Assembly: GCA_958443615.1 (NCBI GenBank)
Contig: CAUCLI010000006.1
Location: forward strand, 44,626-108,625
Origin: an uncultured Collinsella sp.
GTDB lineage: Bacteria > Actinomycetota > Coriobacteriia > Coriobacteriales > Coriobacteriaceae
Direction: 5' to 3'
Length of the DNA: 64,000 bases
Shown: positions 33,655 to 41,650 of the stretch, piece after piece
Numbering within the stretch: the stretch's first letter is position 1
Layout: each line of letters starts with the position of its first letter
The notes under the pieces: model-generated
What the model was told of the DNA's origin: nothing
Database searches by the model: none
The model's input: only the letters and a program-made list of their open reading frames with translations
Made by a program: the position numbers and the translations under genes

Positions 33655-33785
33655 TTGAGCTTTTTCGTATCCATTTTCTACTTCGAGAAGTACAGCGGGC
33701 ATCTCGTGCAGCAAAAACGCAGGTGACTGTGCATCTTATGTTGGAGCTACTCGTCGTTTTCCGATTTGAATACGAAAAAGCTCAA
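33655..33785. repeat. 131-bp inverted-repeat element, family with 44637-44764
   Basis: The ends are perfect 16-bp inverted repeats: ttgagctttttcgtat (33655-33670) and its complement (33770-33785). No coding potential inside. The element at 44637-44764 has nearly the same ends (tgaggtttttcgta) and similar length, so both belong to one MITE-like family. The remainder of the gap 33552-33957 holds only the terminator at its right end. Confidence 0.65.
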
Positions 33786-33888
33786 GAAGCCAAACTGACC
33801 TAGACGTGGCGGCTGGCTACGCGGGCAAAGGTGATGTCAAAGTCCGGGTGTTTCGATGAGAAGTCCTGCGTGGTTTGGAATGGGAAAT

Positions 33889-33915
33889 GGCGGGCGCCCA
33901 AAATGGGTGCCCGCC
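33889..33915 (-). terminator. Terminator of the sigma/anti-sigma operon
   Basis: 12-bp stem ggcgggcgccca (33889-33900) with tgggtgcccgcc (33904-33915), one wobble, loop AAA, just beyond the anti-sigma stop; followed on the minus strand by ATTTCCC. Confidence 0.6.
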
Positions 33916-33957
33916 GTCTTCGTGCTGTTAGGCTTTTCCGGTCGAAGGGTGCCGTTT

Positions 33958-35196
33958 CTACTGGATGGGGACCGTCAGATCGCCGACGGTGATGCTTGCT
34001 ATGTCATCGACATCGCGGATCTGGTCGAAAAGGCGGGTCTTCTGCACGACGGTTTTGCCGCCCTCCCGCCAGGACCCGTAGCCGCTGCCGATTTCCTCGG
34101 TGGTGCCGTCGGTGAAGGTCACGCTGAAGTTGCCGTAGCCGGCACGGCTCTCGGAATTGGTCTCGAGGCCGGTGGGCTCGGAAGGCCCGTCCACGGCGTC
34201 GACCGTGTAGGTGATGGTCGCGCCGAGTGGGGATATCGCGAGCTCATCCACGACAGCGTTGTGGCCGTTCACGGTGAAGCTCTGCCCCGCGGGCAGGTCG
34301 ACAGACAGGTCGTCGTAGTCGATCTTGAACGACATGTTCCAGTCACCGGTGGCGATGGTCTCAACCGGTAGGTCCCTCTGTCCGTCTGCGCTCGTGGGCA
34401 TGTAGAGGAGCTTGCTGGCGTCGAAGTGCAGCGTCTCGCCCGAGAGCGAGGCGTCGGTGCCGGTGAGGCTCATCATCTCCATGAGCTGGATGGCGTTGTC
34501 AGAGGGGTCTGCGTCGAAAGCGTAGGCGCCGCCGTGGCCGCCTTGCACGCCAAGGCGCAGAGCGGTCAGCGCGTTGATGTTGCCGCCTCCCTCGAGGAAG
34601 AGGTTGTAGTGCCCGTTCTCGTTCATCGTGATCTCATCGAACGCCGTCCCGTCGTCCTTCTCGATGGTGTAGACCACCGCGTAGGCGTGGCGCATGCCGA
34701 TGATGGCGTCGGCCGTGATAGTGATGCCGTTGCTCGTGCAGCTCGCGCCGATCGGCCGGCCGATGCGGTCGATGAGCTCGGTCTGCGCGGGCCCGGCGCC
34801 AAAGACGGCGGCGAGGGAGTCCGCCGCGCGGGCGAGCGTGCCGGTGGCGTAGGCGGTGCCGCCACCAACCGTGAGCAGGGCGGCGATGCCGAGTGCCGCG
34901 GCGATGCGGCGTACTTTGGAGCGGCGAGCAAAGGGGTGGGCCTGCCGGCGACCCGTCGCGATGCGGGAGGGCTGATCGGTTCGGTCGACGGGGAGTTCCA
35001 GGATCTCGGCGGGAGCGGTTTCGCCGGTGTCCTCGGCTGAGGCGATCGGCGCGGTCTCGTGCGCGGTGGGGATCCCAATGGGGACTGCGTTTGCCGCTTC
35101 GATGAGTCGCGCCGTCATGCGCGCCTTCTGCTCGTCGGTAAAGGAGAGCTGGTCAAGGTCGGATCGATAGGAGATGGAATCAAAAGTCGAGCTCAT
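33958..35196 (-). CDS. DUF4179-type anti-sigma factor (RsgI-like)
   Basis: 412 residues from ATG 35196, after GAAGGAGTTCG. The cytoplasmic N-terminus (~100 residues) would bind the sigma factor; one membrane helix lies near 112-132 (KVRRIAAALGIAALLTVGGG); the outer part includes a DUF4179-like domain (ITADAIIGMRHAYAVVYTIE). The sigma gene overlaps its start by 17 nt, the standard pairing of ECF sigma and membrane anti-sigma. The signal is unknown. Confidence 0.85.
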   Translation of the reverse strand: MSSTFDSISYRSDLDQLSFTDEQKARMTARLIEAANAVPIGIPTAHETAPIASAEDTGETAPAEILELPVDRTDQPSRIATGRRQAHPFARRSKVRRIAAALGIAALLTVGGGTAYATGTLARAADSLAAVFGAGPAQTELIDRIGRPIGASCTSNGITITADAIIGMRHAYAVVYTIEKDDGTAFDEITMNENGHYNLFLEGGGNINALTALRLGVQGGHGGAYAFDADPSDNAIQLMEMMSLTGTDASLSGETLHFDASKLLYMPTSADGQRDLPVETIATGDWNMSFKIDYDDLSVDLPAGQSFTVNGHNAVVDELAISPLGATITYTVDAVDGPSEPTGLETNSESRAGYGNFSVTFTDGTTEEIGSGYGSWREGGKTVVQKTRLFDQIRDVDDIASITVGDLTVPIQ

Positions 35197-35776
35197 GTCG
35201 AACTCCTTCCAGGGCGGTGCGAAGTTTGGACCGGCCGCGGCTGAGTCGCGTTGCCACGGCCGATTCGGATGCGTGGACGATGGCGGCGATCTGCTTGATG
35301 GGATAGTCCTCGTAGTAGTGGAGGTAGATCGCCTCGCGGTATTCCAGGGGCAGGGCCATGACGCGTTCCAGGACGCCCTCCGCGCGGGCCTCGAGCTCAT
35401 GTTCCGTGGCTCGCGGCGGCGCGGCGGGCTCGCCGATCTCGTCGAGCGCCACGGTGTCGCGTCCGGTCTGGCGCCTCAGGAGATCCTTCGCGGCGTTGAT
35501 GGCGACGCGGATGATCCAGGCGCGCTCATGCTCGGCCGATTCGAAGCTCTTTGTGCGGCCAAGGGCTTTAAGAAGGACCTCTTGGCAGATGTCCTCGGCA
35601 TCCTGCGTGTTGTGCAGATAGGTGTAGCTCACGCGGAGTATCGTGTCAGCATATGTCGCCACGAGTCGGTTCGCCTCCGCTTCGATCGGGCGGCTCGTCG
35701 GCTCGCCTGCCGTCTTCGGAGGCCGTTCGGGCGTTTCGGCTGCCCGTCGCGCGGCCGATGCAATCCAAGCTCCCAT
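35180..35776 (-). CDS. ECF-type RNA polymerase sigma factor
   Basis: 198 residues from ATG 35776, which follows GAGGTGAGGGC; a much longer frame upstream is not protein-like. Sigma-2: ANRLVATYADTILRVSYTYL, HNTQDAEDICQEVLLKALG. Sigma-4: LPLEYREAIYLHYYEDYPIK, then IAAIVHASESAVATRLSRGR. It overlaps the anti-sigma gene by 17 nt and is expected to be held inactive by it at the membrane. The first ~35 residues are an unusual Arg/Pro-rich extension. Confidence 0.9.
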   Translation of the reverse strand: MGAWIASAARRAAETPERPPKTAGEPTSRPIEAEANRLVATYADTILRVSYTYLHNTQDAEDICQEVLLKALGRTKSFESAEHERAWIIRVAINAAKDLLRRQTGRDTVALDEIGEPAAPPRATEHELEARAEGVLERVMALPLEYREAIYLHYYEDYPIKQIAAIVHASESAVATRLSRGRSKLRTALEGVRHELDF

Positions 35777-35930
35777 GCCCTCACCTCGCTTTCTCGGGTG
35801 GTTTCGATGTGCGAGGGACCGGCTTGCGATATCTCCCTCTATCAACAATACGTGAGCGCACCGGAAAGTTGGCATAATTGGTTTCAACATTTGCCTCGAT
35901 TCCGTTTCGCCTGCGTGGAGAGGAGCGGAA

Positions 35931-36569
35931 ATGAATGAATCTGCGGCCACGCCGTGCGACCGGCTTTCCCGTCGGTTGGCGATTGCGTGCAGGGCTTTGG
36001 CATGGGCGTCCCTTCTGCTTTGCGCGCCTCCCGCGCGCGATGCGATGGGCGCCGTGGTGCTTGCCGGCCCGTTGGTGCTCGCCCCCGCGGGATATCTGTT
36101 GGTTTTGGCGATTACCGCCGTCTCGATCGGCCTCGCGTTTGCGAGCTGGATGATCGGCAGGGCGCGGAGGGCGGCTTCCGACGATGGGAGGGCGGCGCCC
36201 GTCCGTCCCGTTCGCGGCAGGGTGGCCCGATGGCTCGTGAACGGCACGGCGGCTCTCGCCCTGTCCATATCCGTTCTGGTCGCCGGCTTCGAGTGTCTTC
36301 TGGCGGCGCCGTATATCGCCGATCCGGCGAGTCCGGCGGGCGACCGCGTCGTGGTGGTGGAGCGCAACGTGCTCCTGGCGGGTTACGGGGACGTGTATCT
36401 GGTGCCAGGCGGGTTCGGCGTCGGCAGGAAGATCGCGAGCTACAGTGCCGACGATGGCTACAGCCCCATGGGCAACGGGACGTATGCACTCGAATGGAGT
36501 GGGTCCGTGCCTCACTTCACCGCGCATGGGACCCCTGCCAACCCCGTTGTGATGTATCCCGCCGATTGA
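35931..36569 (+). CDS. Hypothetical membrane protein
   Basis: 212 residues from ATG 35931, after GAGAGGAGCGG. Three membrane helices near 20-45, 48-75 and 102-128, then an extracytoplasmic C-terminus of about 80 residues (RVVVVERNVLLAGYGDVYLV, GGFGVGRKIASYSADDGYSP). Divergent from the sigma/anti-sigma operon. The C-terminal part looks like a small beta-rich domain; no family is recognised. First of a plus-strand run of hypothetical membrane proteins to 39801. Confidence 0.65.
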   Translation: MNESAATPCDRLSRRLAIACRALAWASLLLCAPPARDAMGAVVLAGPLVLAPAGYLLVLAITAVSIGLAFASWMIGRARRAASDDGRAAPVRPVRGRVARWLVNGTAALALSISVLVAGFECLLAAPYIADPASPAGDRVVVVERNVLLAGYGDVYLVPGGFGVGRKIASYSADDGYSPMGNGTYALEWSGSVPHFTAHGTPANPVVMYPAD

Positions 36570-36702
36570 CGTCGTCTCGCGCAGGCCGAACTCTTCGCGC
36601 CCTTTACCGAACCTCCGCCATGGGTTGTCCTGCCCTGTGCTAGATTCGTCTGAATTATCGGCCCGGGGACGAATCGGGCAACATCGACGTGAGCGAGGAC
36701 GT

Positions 36703-37530
36703 ATGGGACGTTTCACCACCGCGAGGGACCGCAAGCAGGGCGCCGTCGCCATCATCGGCTGCGTCTTCCTCTTCACCGCGTTCGGCGTGATCGTCTACGG
36801 CCGCTTCGCCACGAGCGTCGGGGCGGCGGCGCTGTACAACCGCGCGTCGGTCGGCGTCGGGTTCATCCTCTTCGGCATCTCCATGCTGTGCTTCACGCCC
36901 ATGGTGTACCTGCAGCGCATGCACCGCAGGCGTATCGACCCTGCCGTCCTCGCCCGCGAGCTCAAGGGCATCCTGCTCGGCTTTCTCTGCTACGTGGTGC
37001 CGTTCTTCCTCGCCATGGGCGCGCTTTCCTCTACGGACAGCACGGGGGTGTTCGGGCTCGCCCTCATGGTCGCCTTCGGCGCGATCCCTTTTGTGTATAG
37101 GCGCCATCGCAAGAAGGACCCCATCTCCTACAAGCACACCGGATCCGCCGCGCTCGTGGCGTTCTGCGGCGTGTTCGCCGTCATCTCGATCGCCGGCGGC
37201 GCGTTCTCCTGCAGTGAGATGCTCGACGACCTCAACGGCGGCTGGGAGCAGGGGACCTTCGCCTTCTACGAGGCCGAGATTAACAAGCCGAGGGGCCGCG
37301 GCGCGGCGCTGTCGCCCACCACGTTCGAGGTCTCGCTCTACAGGGATGGGGAGTCGGTGGCGAACCGCCATGTGGACGCGCGCCTCAGCGTGAACGCCGC
37401 CGATTGGCCCGAGGTCGCGCTCGTCCTCGACGAGCCGATGGCCGAGGTCCGCTGGTACCCCAAGACCCGCACCCTCGTGGGCGCGCGCGACGTGGACGGT
37501 CCTGCCACCGCGGGCGACCCGATCGAGTAG
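36703..37530 (+). CDS. Hypothetical membrane protein
   Basis: 275 residues from ATG 36703 with GAGGAC upstream. About five helices (near 15-38, 43-65, 85-108, 112-128, 148-168) are followed by an extracytoplasmic domain with charged strands (GRGAALSPTTFEVSLYRDGE, then RLSVNAADWPEVALVLDEPM). It is separated by 8 nt from the next gene. The outer domain parallels the beta-rich tails of its neighbours at 35931 and 39331. No family recognised. Confidence 0.6.
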   Translation: MGRFTTARDRKQGAVAIIGCVFLFTAFGVIVYGRFATSVGAAALYNRASVGVGFILFGISMLCFTPMVYLQRMHRRRIDPAVLARELKGILLGFLCYVVPFFLAMGALSSTDSTGVFGLALMVAFGAIPFVYRRHRKKDPISYKHTGSAALVAFCGVFAVISIAGGAFSCSEMLDDLNGGWEQGTFAFYEAEINKPRGRGAALSPTTFEVSLYRDGESVANRHVDARLSVNAADWPEVALVLDEPMAEVRWYPKTRTLVGARDVDGPATAGDPIE

Positions 37531-37538
37531 GGGCGGCC

Positions 37539-37940
37539 ATGGTGCGCGCGGCTAAGAGCGGGACCCCCGGAGCGGTGCCTCTTCACGCCCGGTCGACGCT
37601 CAAAAGCCGGCATCCATCGGGACCGGTCCCCGTTGCGCGTCAACGGCACCGTCGTCCGCCCCACGCGTCCGGGCGTCTGTACAGTCCTGGAGGCTGCGGA
37701 TGCGCCTTGCTCATGGCGCCCGTCATGGCCGCCGCGGTGGGACTGGCGGCGTTCTCGCTGGGGCTCGCCGCCCTTGCCGTCGTCGGGCTGGCGCTCGCCA
37801 TCTTCCTCACGGTGCGCGAGGTCCGCCATGCGAGGGGAGGGGCCGGCGTCCGGACCGGGTTCGCGGTCGCGGCGGGCGTGCTGTACCTGGTGAGCGTCCC
37901 GTACCTCATGTTCTTCATCTGGCTTTGGTTCATGGACTGA
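37539..37940 (+). CDS. Hypothetical membrane protein
   Basis: 133 residues from ATG 37539, which lies 8 nt after the preceding stop with GGGGCGG as a weak site. A basic N-terminus of about 50 residues is followed by helices near 55-88 and 103-130 (VLYLVSVPYLMFFIWLWFMD at the end). A start further in, near the GCGCALLMAPVMAAA segment, is also possible, since the basic N-terminus looks non-native. No family recognised; probably an operon member. Confidence 0.5.
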   Translation: MVRAAKSGTPGAVPLHARSTLKSRHPSGPVPVARQRHRRPPHASGRLYSPGGCGCALLMAPVMAAAVGLAAFSLGLAALAVVGLALAIFLTVREVRHARGGAGVRTGFAVAAGVLYLVSVPYLMFFIWLWFMD

Positions 37941-37961
37941 TCGCTTTCGAAGGGGGCCCAC

Positions 37962-38300
37962 ATGCTCTTCTCGCTGTATAAGGCCACGCTTGACGACGAC
38001 ATCCGGAGGGGCCTGGAATCCTCCGCGTACTCCGAGATGGAGATCGAGGGCCTGCGCTGCCAGCTCAGGCGCCAAATCGAGGAGCGCTCGAGGGCGACGG
38101 GCGGCGTGTTCGCCCTCTTCGCCGCCTTCGATGCCATGTTGGTGATGACCAAGAGCTCCGTGCCCGTCCTCATCGCGATGCTGGCCGTCGAGGGCCTTGC
38201 CCTGTACGTCGCTTGGTATCTTCAGGCGGGTTGCCTCAAGCGGCAGTTCAACAAGGCCCTGCTGCGCGGGTACCCTGGGTTCAACCATTTGAGACTGTGA
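37962..38300 (+). CDS. Small two-helix membrane protein, paralogue of the 7714 gene
   Basis: 112 residues from ATG 37962, after GAAGGGGGCC. An amphipathic N-terminus (MLFSLYKATLDDDIRRGLES), the motif SEMEIEGLRCQLRRQIEERS, two membrane helices near 46-62 and 68-88, and a basic tail KRQFNKALLRGYPGFNHLRL. It aligns end to end with the 7714 protein. It lies 21 nt after the preceding gene. Function unknown. Confidence 0.65.
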   Translation: MLFSLYKATLDDDIRRGLESSAYSEMEIEGLRCQLRRQIEERSRATGGVFALFAAFDAMLVMTKSSVPVLIAMLAVEGLALYVAWYLQAGCLKRQFNKALLRGYPGFNHLRL

Positions 38301-38425
38301 GCCGAGCCGCCCTCCCGGCCAATTGGGGGCTACGGCCGCACTGTCTTGCCAGTTGGAATGACGGCGCGCGGCTGGCAATTCCGGAGGGGGTACAATCCCC
38401 AAAACCTATCGAGGAGCTGATCGTC

Positions 38426-39331
38426 ATGAGCAACCTTCCGACTCCGCCCGCCCCGGCACCGGAGCCCAACCGCATCGACAACGTTTCGCCGGCGGGGGAT
38501 GGACGCTCCTCCTACTGGGGTTTGGATGCGCAGGGGACCGCTGCCACGTACGTCAAGCGTGTCCGCTCGATCAAGGCGCAGGCCATCGCGCTGATCCTCG
38601 CCAACCTCGTTGCCATGATTTGGTTCATCGAAGGGGGCCACTTCGCACTCTACCTCGTCGGCTTCGTCCTCCTGTTCGCCATCGTGCTCATCGCGCGCGT
38701 GCGCATGGGCGCACTGTTCCTCAAGCTCGGGGAGGTCGTCTCGCAGGATTGCGACCCTGCCCGCTATCGCGCGGTGCTCGACGTGCTTTCCACCCGCGAC
38801 CGATTCGGCCGCTCCGCGAACACCATCGCCATCGAGCTCGCGTACTGCGACTACCTCGAGCTCGACAGTGCGGCGGCCCTGCGTCGCCTCGAGTCCGTCA
38901 CCTTCAAGCGCAAGGACAACGTCAGGTGGTTCCGCGCCATGCAGATCGAGTTTTTGAGCCGGATCGATGTGGACGACGTCGAGGGCGCCCGCGATGCGCT
39001 GGCGAGGCTCTCTGCGTTTCGGAAGAACTTCAAGGAGGGCTCGCGCAACCGTGCCTCCGCCGACATGCAGGTCGCCGATTACGCCGTGCTGGTACGCCCG
39101 CCCGCCGAGCGCGACGCCGCCGACGCCGCCCGCATGCGCGAGCGCACGGCCCTGGCCGACTGCCACCAACAGCGCGCGAACTGGCAGCTCTACCTCGCCG
39201 AGTACGAGCTGCTGCACGGCTCTGCCGATGAGGCGGCGCGCCTTGCGGGCGATCCGACGCTCGAGCCGCTCACGCCCCGCATGGAGCGCCTCCGCGCCGA
39301 GGTTCTGTCGGGGCTGGAGGTGAGCGGTTGA
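38426..39331 (+). CDS. Membrane-anchored helical-repeat (TPR-like) protein
   Basis: 301 residues from ATG 38426, after GAGGAGCTGATC. A proline-rich N-terminus is followed by two helices near 55-72 and 75-93, then about 200 residues of alpha-helical pairs (SANTIAIELAYCDYLELDSA, NVRWFRAMQIEFLSRIDVDD, NWQLYLAEYELLHGSADEAA), reminiscent of TPR repeats. It overlaps the next start by one base (TGATG). It might be a scaffold; this is inference from the helical pattern only. Confidence 0.65.
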   Translation: MSNLPTPPAPAPEPNRIDNVSPAGDGRSSYWGLDAQGTAATYVKRVRSIKAQAIALILANLVAMIWFIEGGHFALYLVGFVLLFAIVLIARVRMGALFLKLGEVVSQDCDPARYRAVLDVLSTRDRFGRSANTIAIELAYCDYLELDSAAALRRLESVTFKRKDNVRWFRAMQIEFLSRIDVDDVEGARDALARLSAFRKNFKEGSRNRASADMQVADYAVLVRPPAERDAADAARMRERTALADCHQQRANWQLYLAEYELLHGSADEAARLAGDPTLEPLTPRMERLRAEVLSGLEVSG

Positions 39332-39801
39332 TGGAATACGCCGTCTTCAGGCTCGCGATTCGGGCGCTGCTCTTCCTTGTCGCGTTTGTCCTCTGCGTAT
39401 CGCACCTCGTGCGCAAGAGGGACTTCATCGATGCCGTCTTCCGGAGCCCGGACGAGGTGAGGAAGAGTTTCAGCGGTAGGAACGACGTCCTGTTCCTGAG
39501 GGTCTTGAACATCGTCCCGATGGTCGTGGCGGTCGCCACGGCGGTCTGTCTCCTCGGCGCCCTCCTCGACGTTCCCCGGATCATGGGCGGGGATTACCTC
39601 AGGGTCGAGGGCGTCGCCGTCGGCCGCGCGCACGGCGGGGCGGACGTGCCGAGCGAGCGCCGGGGCATCTCCGTCCGCGATGGCGAGACCGGCGAGGTCG
39701 TCGACCTCACGGTGTTCTCCGGCTACGTCGACGAGGGCGAGAGGCTCGCTGTGGAGTACCTGCCGCACACGGGCTACGGCGCGATCGTCGAGTGTGGCTG
39801 A
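39331..39801 (+). CDS. Hypothetical membrane protein
   Basis: 156 residues from ATG 39331, with GGAGGTGA about 9 nt upstream. Helices near 5-22 and 62-82, then an outer beta-rich domain (RRGISVRDGETGEVVDLTVF, then ERLAVEYLPHTGYGAIVECG). The outer domain resembles a bacterial PH/DUF-type small barrel, but I cannot name it. It is translationally coupled to the TPR-like gene. The 250 bases after it carry only small frames. Confidence 0.6.
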   Translation: MEYAVFRLAIRALLFLVAFVLCVSHLVRKRDFIDAVFRSPDEVRKSFSGRNDVLFLRVLNIVPMVVAVATAVCLLGALLDVPRIMGGDYLRVEGVAVGRAHGGADVPSERRGISVRDGETGEVVDLTVFSGYVDEGERLAVEYLPHTGYGAIVECG

Positions 39802-39823
39802 CGGGGTCGTAAAACTGAGGTCG

Positions 39824-39925
39824 ATGATGGGGGAGATTGCCTGCGCCCTCTACTGGCTGCGCGTGTGCGAGGCGCTGCTCGTGCGCCTCGGCCTGTTGCA
39901 CATGGAGGGCGTCGACGCGGCATAG
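39824..39925 (+). CDS. Possible 33-residue protein
   Basis: ATG 39824 with GAGGTCG just upstream opens a 33-codon frame, MMGEIACALYWLRVCEALLV then RLGLLHMEGVDAA. It is hydrophobic-helical and could be a small membrane protein or a fragment. There is little to separate it from chance. Confidence 0.2.
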   Translation: MMGEIACALYWLRVCEALLVRLGLLHMEGVDAA

Positions 39926-40034
39926 CCGATACCGCGTCCCGAATCGAGGGAATCTGCTTGCGATGAACCGGAGGACAGCATTTCTGTGCTAGATTCGGAA
40001 GGACGGAGTCGGCCGCAGAGGAGGGCGATGGGTT

Positions 40035-40154
40035 ATGGAGAAACCGCTCGTATTTAGGGAAATAGTCATGCCGCATCCGAACCTGCGGAACGAATACGTG
40101 ACCCACGGTCGGAGGCTGCAACCCGAGACGCATTTCGAATCCGACGATTTTTAA
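40035..40154 (+). pseudogene. 5' part of a frameshifted hypothetical gene
   Basis: ATG 40035 (after GAGGGCGATGGG) reads MEKPLVFREIVMPHPNLRNE and stops at TAA 40152. From 40058 onward a second frame is open and continues without a stop through TYR-rich sequence (RFLKRLYLDHRRDLIERTIG, ECAEYLSADDWMDEDVFPCV) into the gene at 40238. One frameshift near 40120-40150 would join them into a protein of about 148 residues. Confidence 0.35.
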
Positions 40155-40237
40155 AAAGGCTTTATCTTGACCACCGAAGGGACCTGATCGAGAGGACTAT
40201 CGGGGAATGTGCTGAGTACCTAAGCGCGGATGACTGG

Positions 40238-40480
40238 ATGGACGAGGACGTCTTCCCCTGCGTGAGGGAGATGACGGGGGAGTGGTATCTGGCGTCTGTC
40301 GACGTGCGGGACGAGGGCGGTGAGGTCATGGCCCAAGTCTACCTTCATTTCCTGGGCCGCTGCTCCGAGGAATCCATGTCGGGGAAGATAGATGACTACC
40401 TTGGCATCGAGGCACTCTTCATCTATGACTCCGATCAAGGGGACTTTAGCTTTGACGGCCTGAACACAGCCGCGCTCTAG
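40238..40480 (+). CDS. Hypothetical protein (possibly the 3' part of a frameshifted gene)
   Basis: 80 residues from ATG 40238: CVREMTGEWYLASVDVRDEG, then EVMAQVYLHFLGRCSEESMS and DDYLGIEALFIYDSDQGDFS. The frame is open for another 60 codons upstream without a good start, so translation may begin earlier or the gene may be frameshifted (see 40035). The sequence is acidic and probably cytosolic. No family recognised. Confidence 0.4.
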   Translation: MDEDVFPCVREMTGEWYLASVDVRDEGGEVMAQVYLHFLGRCSEESMSGKIDDYLGIEALFIYDSDQGDFSFDGLNTAAL

Positions 40481-40537
40481 CGGGAGTGTTTCGATTTGCA
40501 CGGGGCGATGGCCGCGCGATGCATCACCGCGGCGTCA

Positions 40538-40972
40538 TCAATAGCCCCAGTCGACAACCTTCCATGGGGCATCTCGCGAAGGCCTGGTGAGAACCCATTG
40601 CCAGCCTTCGTATCGGTCGTTCGGCGAGAAGCCCTCGTCAGCTGCCCGCCAGTCGGTCGTGAATTCGGATAGCACGACGATGAGGTCCCCTTCGCCTTTT
40701 TGCCCATGCCCGAGCATTTCGTCCAGAAATTCGGACTCAACCTCGTCGTCATAGCGAAGCTCATCAAGCGCGCATCCCTTGAAACCTGAGGCGAATTCCG
40801 ATTCGACGGCGTTGAACGCATCGTCTATGTCGCCTTTGCTGTAAAGATCGGTCGCCTGCGCGATGCGCTCGACCGATTTCACGTTTCCACCGGAGTGGCC
40901 GACGAGCGCCGCCAGGATGCCAAGAGCGGCGAGAGTGCCCGCTATCGCGATGAGAGCCGTTTTCCTGTTCAT
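40538..40972 (-). CDS. Exported DUF4829-like protein
   Basis: 144 residues from ATG 40972, preceded by AAGGGGGCG. An N-terminal signal/anchor (MNRKTALIAIAGTLAALGIL) is followed by a domain with YSKGDIDDAFNAVESEFASG, DLIVVLSEFTTDWRAADEGF and the ending WQWVLTRPSRDAPWKVVDWG-Y, a pattern I associate with DUF4829 in Firmicutes. Function unknown. Single gene on the minus strand between plus-strand genes. Confidence 0.65.
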   Translation of the reverse strand: MNRKTALIAIAGTLAALGILAALVGHSGGNVKSVERIAQATDLYSKGDIDDAFNAVESEFASGFKGCALDELRYDDEVESEFLDEMLGHGQKGEGDLIVVLSEFTTDWRAADEGFSPNDRYEGWQWVLTRPSRDAPWKVVDWGY

Positions 40973-41233
40973 TGCGCCCCCTTGGAATCGCCGTGCCGAG
41001 TGCCCGGATGCAGGTTCCTCAACGATAGGTGACATCGATGCGAATTGCAACGAGGCGAGACCCGCTTCGTTTTGGATGCCGCAAGCTGCAGCGAGCAGTT
41101 TGAGGCGTGTTTTCTTTGCGGGGCGGGGCTGCGCCGAGTTGTTTTGTCGCAACGCTGGGGTCCGATCATTAGAAAACGGCGCCAAGCTCGCGTAGCCCGG
41201 CGCCGCCAAAAATTGCATTCCCTATTCCAGATG

Positions 41234-41265
41234 TAAAGCAATCCTAAAGCTTTGCCCTCTACCAT
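41234..41265 (+). promoter_or_regulatory. Direct-repeat operator and promoter of the 41329 operon
   Basis: TAAAG at 41234-41238 is repeated at 41245-41249 (11-bp period). After exactly 10 nt comes TACCAT (41260-41265), a -10-like box. The spacing equals that at 22975-23007. It is upstream of the secreted small protein and the response regulator, which presumably binds here. Confidence 0.55.
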
Positions 41266-41328
41266 GAGGCCATGGAGATTTCCAATCCTGATCGTGCGTC
41301 ATGGACGCTGTATGTTTGGAGGGTGAAG

Positions 41329-41586
41329 ATGAAGAATATGGGCAAGCTGGTACTGGCTGCTGCGGGTTTGGCCGTGGCGGTGTTTGCGGCTCTCGGGATG
41401 CTCTCGCCCGCGTCTGCCGTTGCCGATGAAGAGACGTCTGGGGCCCCCGGAATCGTGACCAGCTTGGGCGAGGCGACGCCGCGTTCCGATGGGGGCGTGG
41501 AGTTCGATGTTGTTCGCTGGGTTGAGGACGGCACCGAGGTGGTGCCCGTGCCCGATGTGCGGGTATTCACTGACGTTGCGGAATAG
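41329..41586 (+). CDS. Small secreted protein preceding a two-component pair
   Basis: 85 residues from ATG 41329, after GGAGGGTGAAG. A clear signal peptide (MKNMGKLVLAAAGLAVAVFA, cleavage likely after ASA near residue 30) leaves a mature peptide of about 55 acidic residues (DEETSGAPGIVTSLGEATPR). Followed 64 nt later by a response regulator. It may be a signal, accessory sensor or target of the two-component system; this is inferred from position only. Confidence 0.6.
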   Translation: MKNMGKLVLAAAGLAVAVFAALGMLSPASAVADEETSGAPGIVTSLGEATPRSDGGVEFDVVRWVEDGTEVVPVPDVRVFTDVAE

Positions 41587-41650
41587 GCGCGAGGGACTGT
41601 TGCGGCGGCGCGGGCCGAGGTGGTTCGCGCCGCCTTGAAGAGGGGCTTAT

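Noticed and set aside
35781..36776. 331-codon minus-strand frame upstream of the ECF sigma gene
   Set aside because: Composition-driven frame of Arg/Pro-rich sequence, lying opposite the membrane protein at 35931; the sigma factor has a proper start at 35776.
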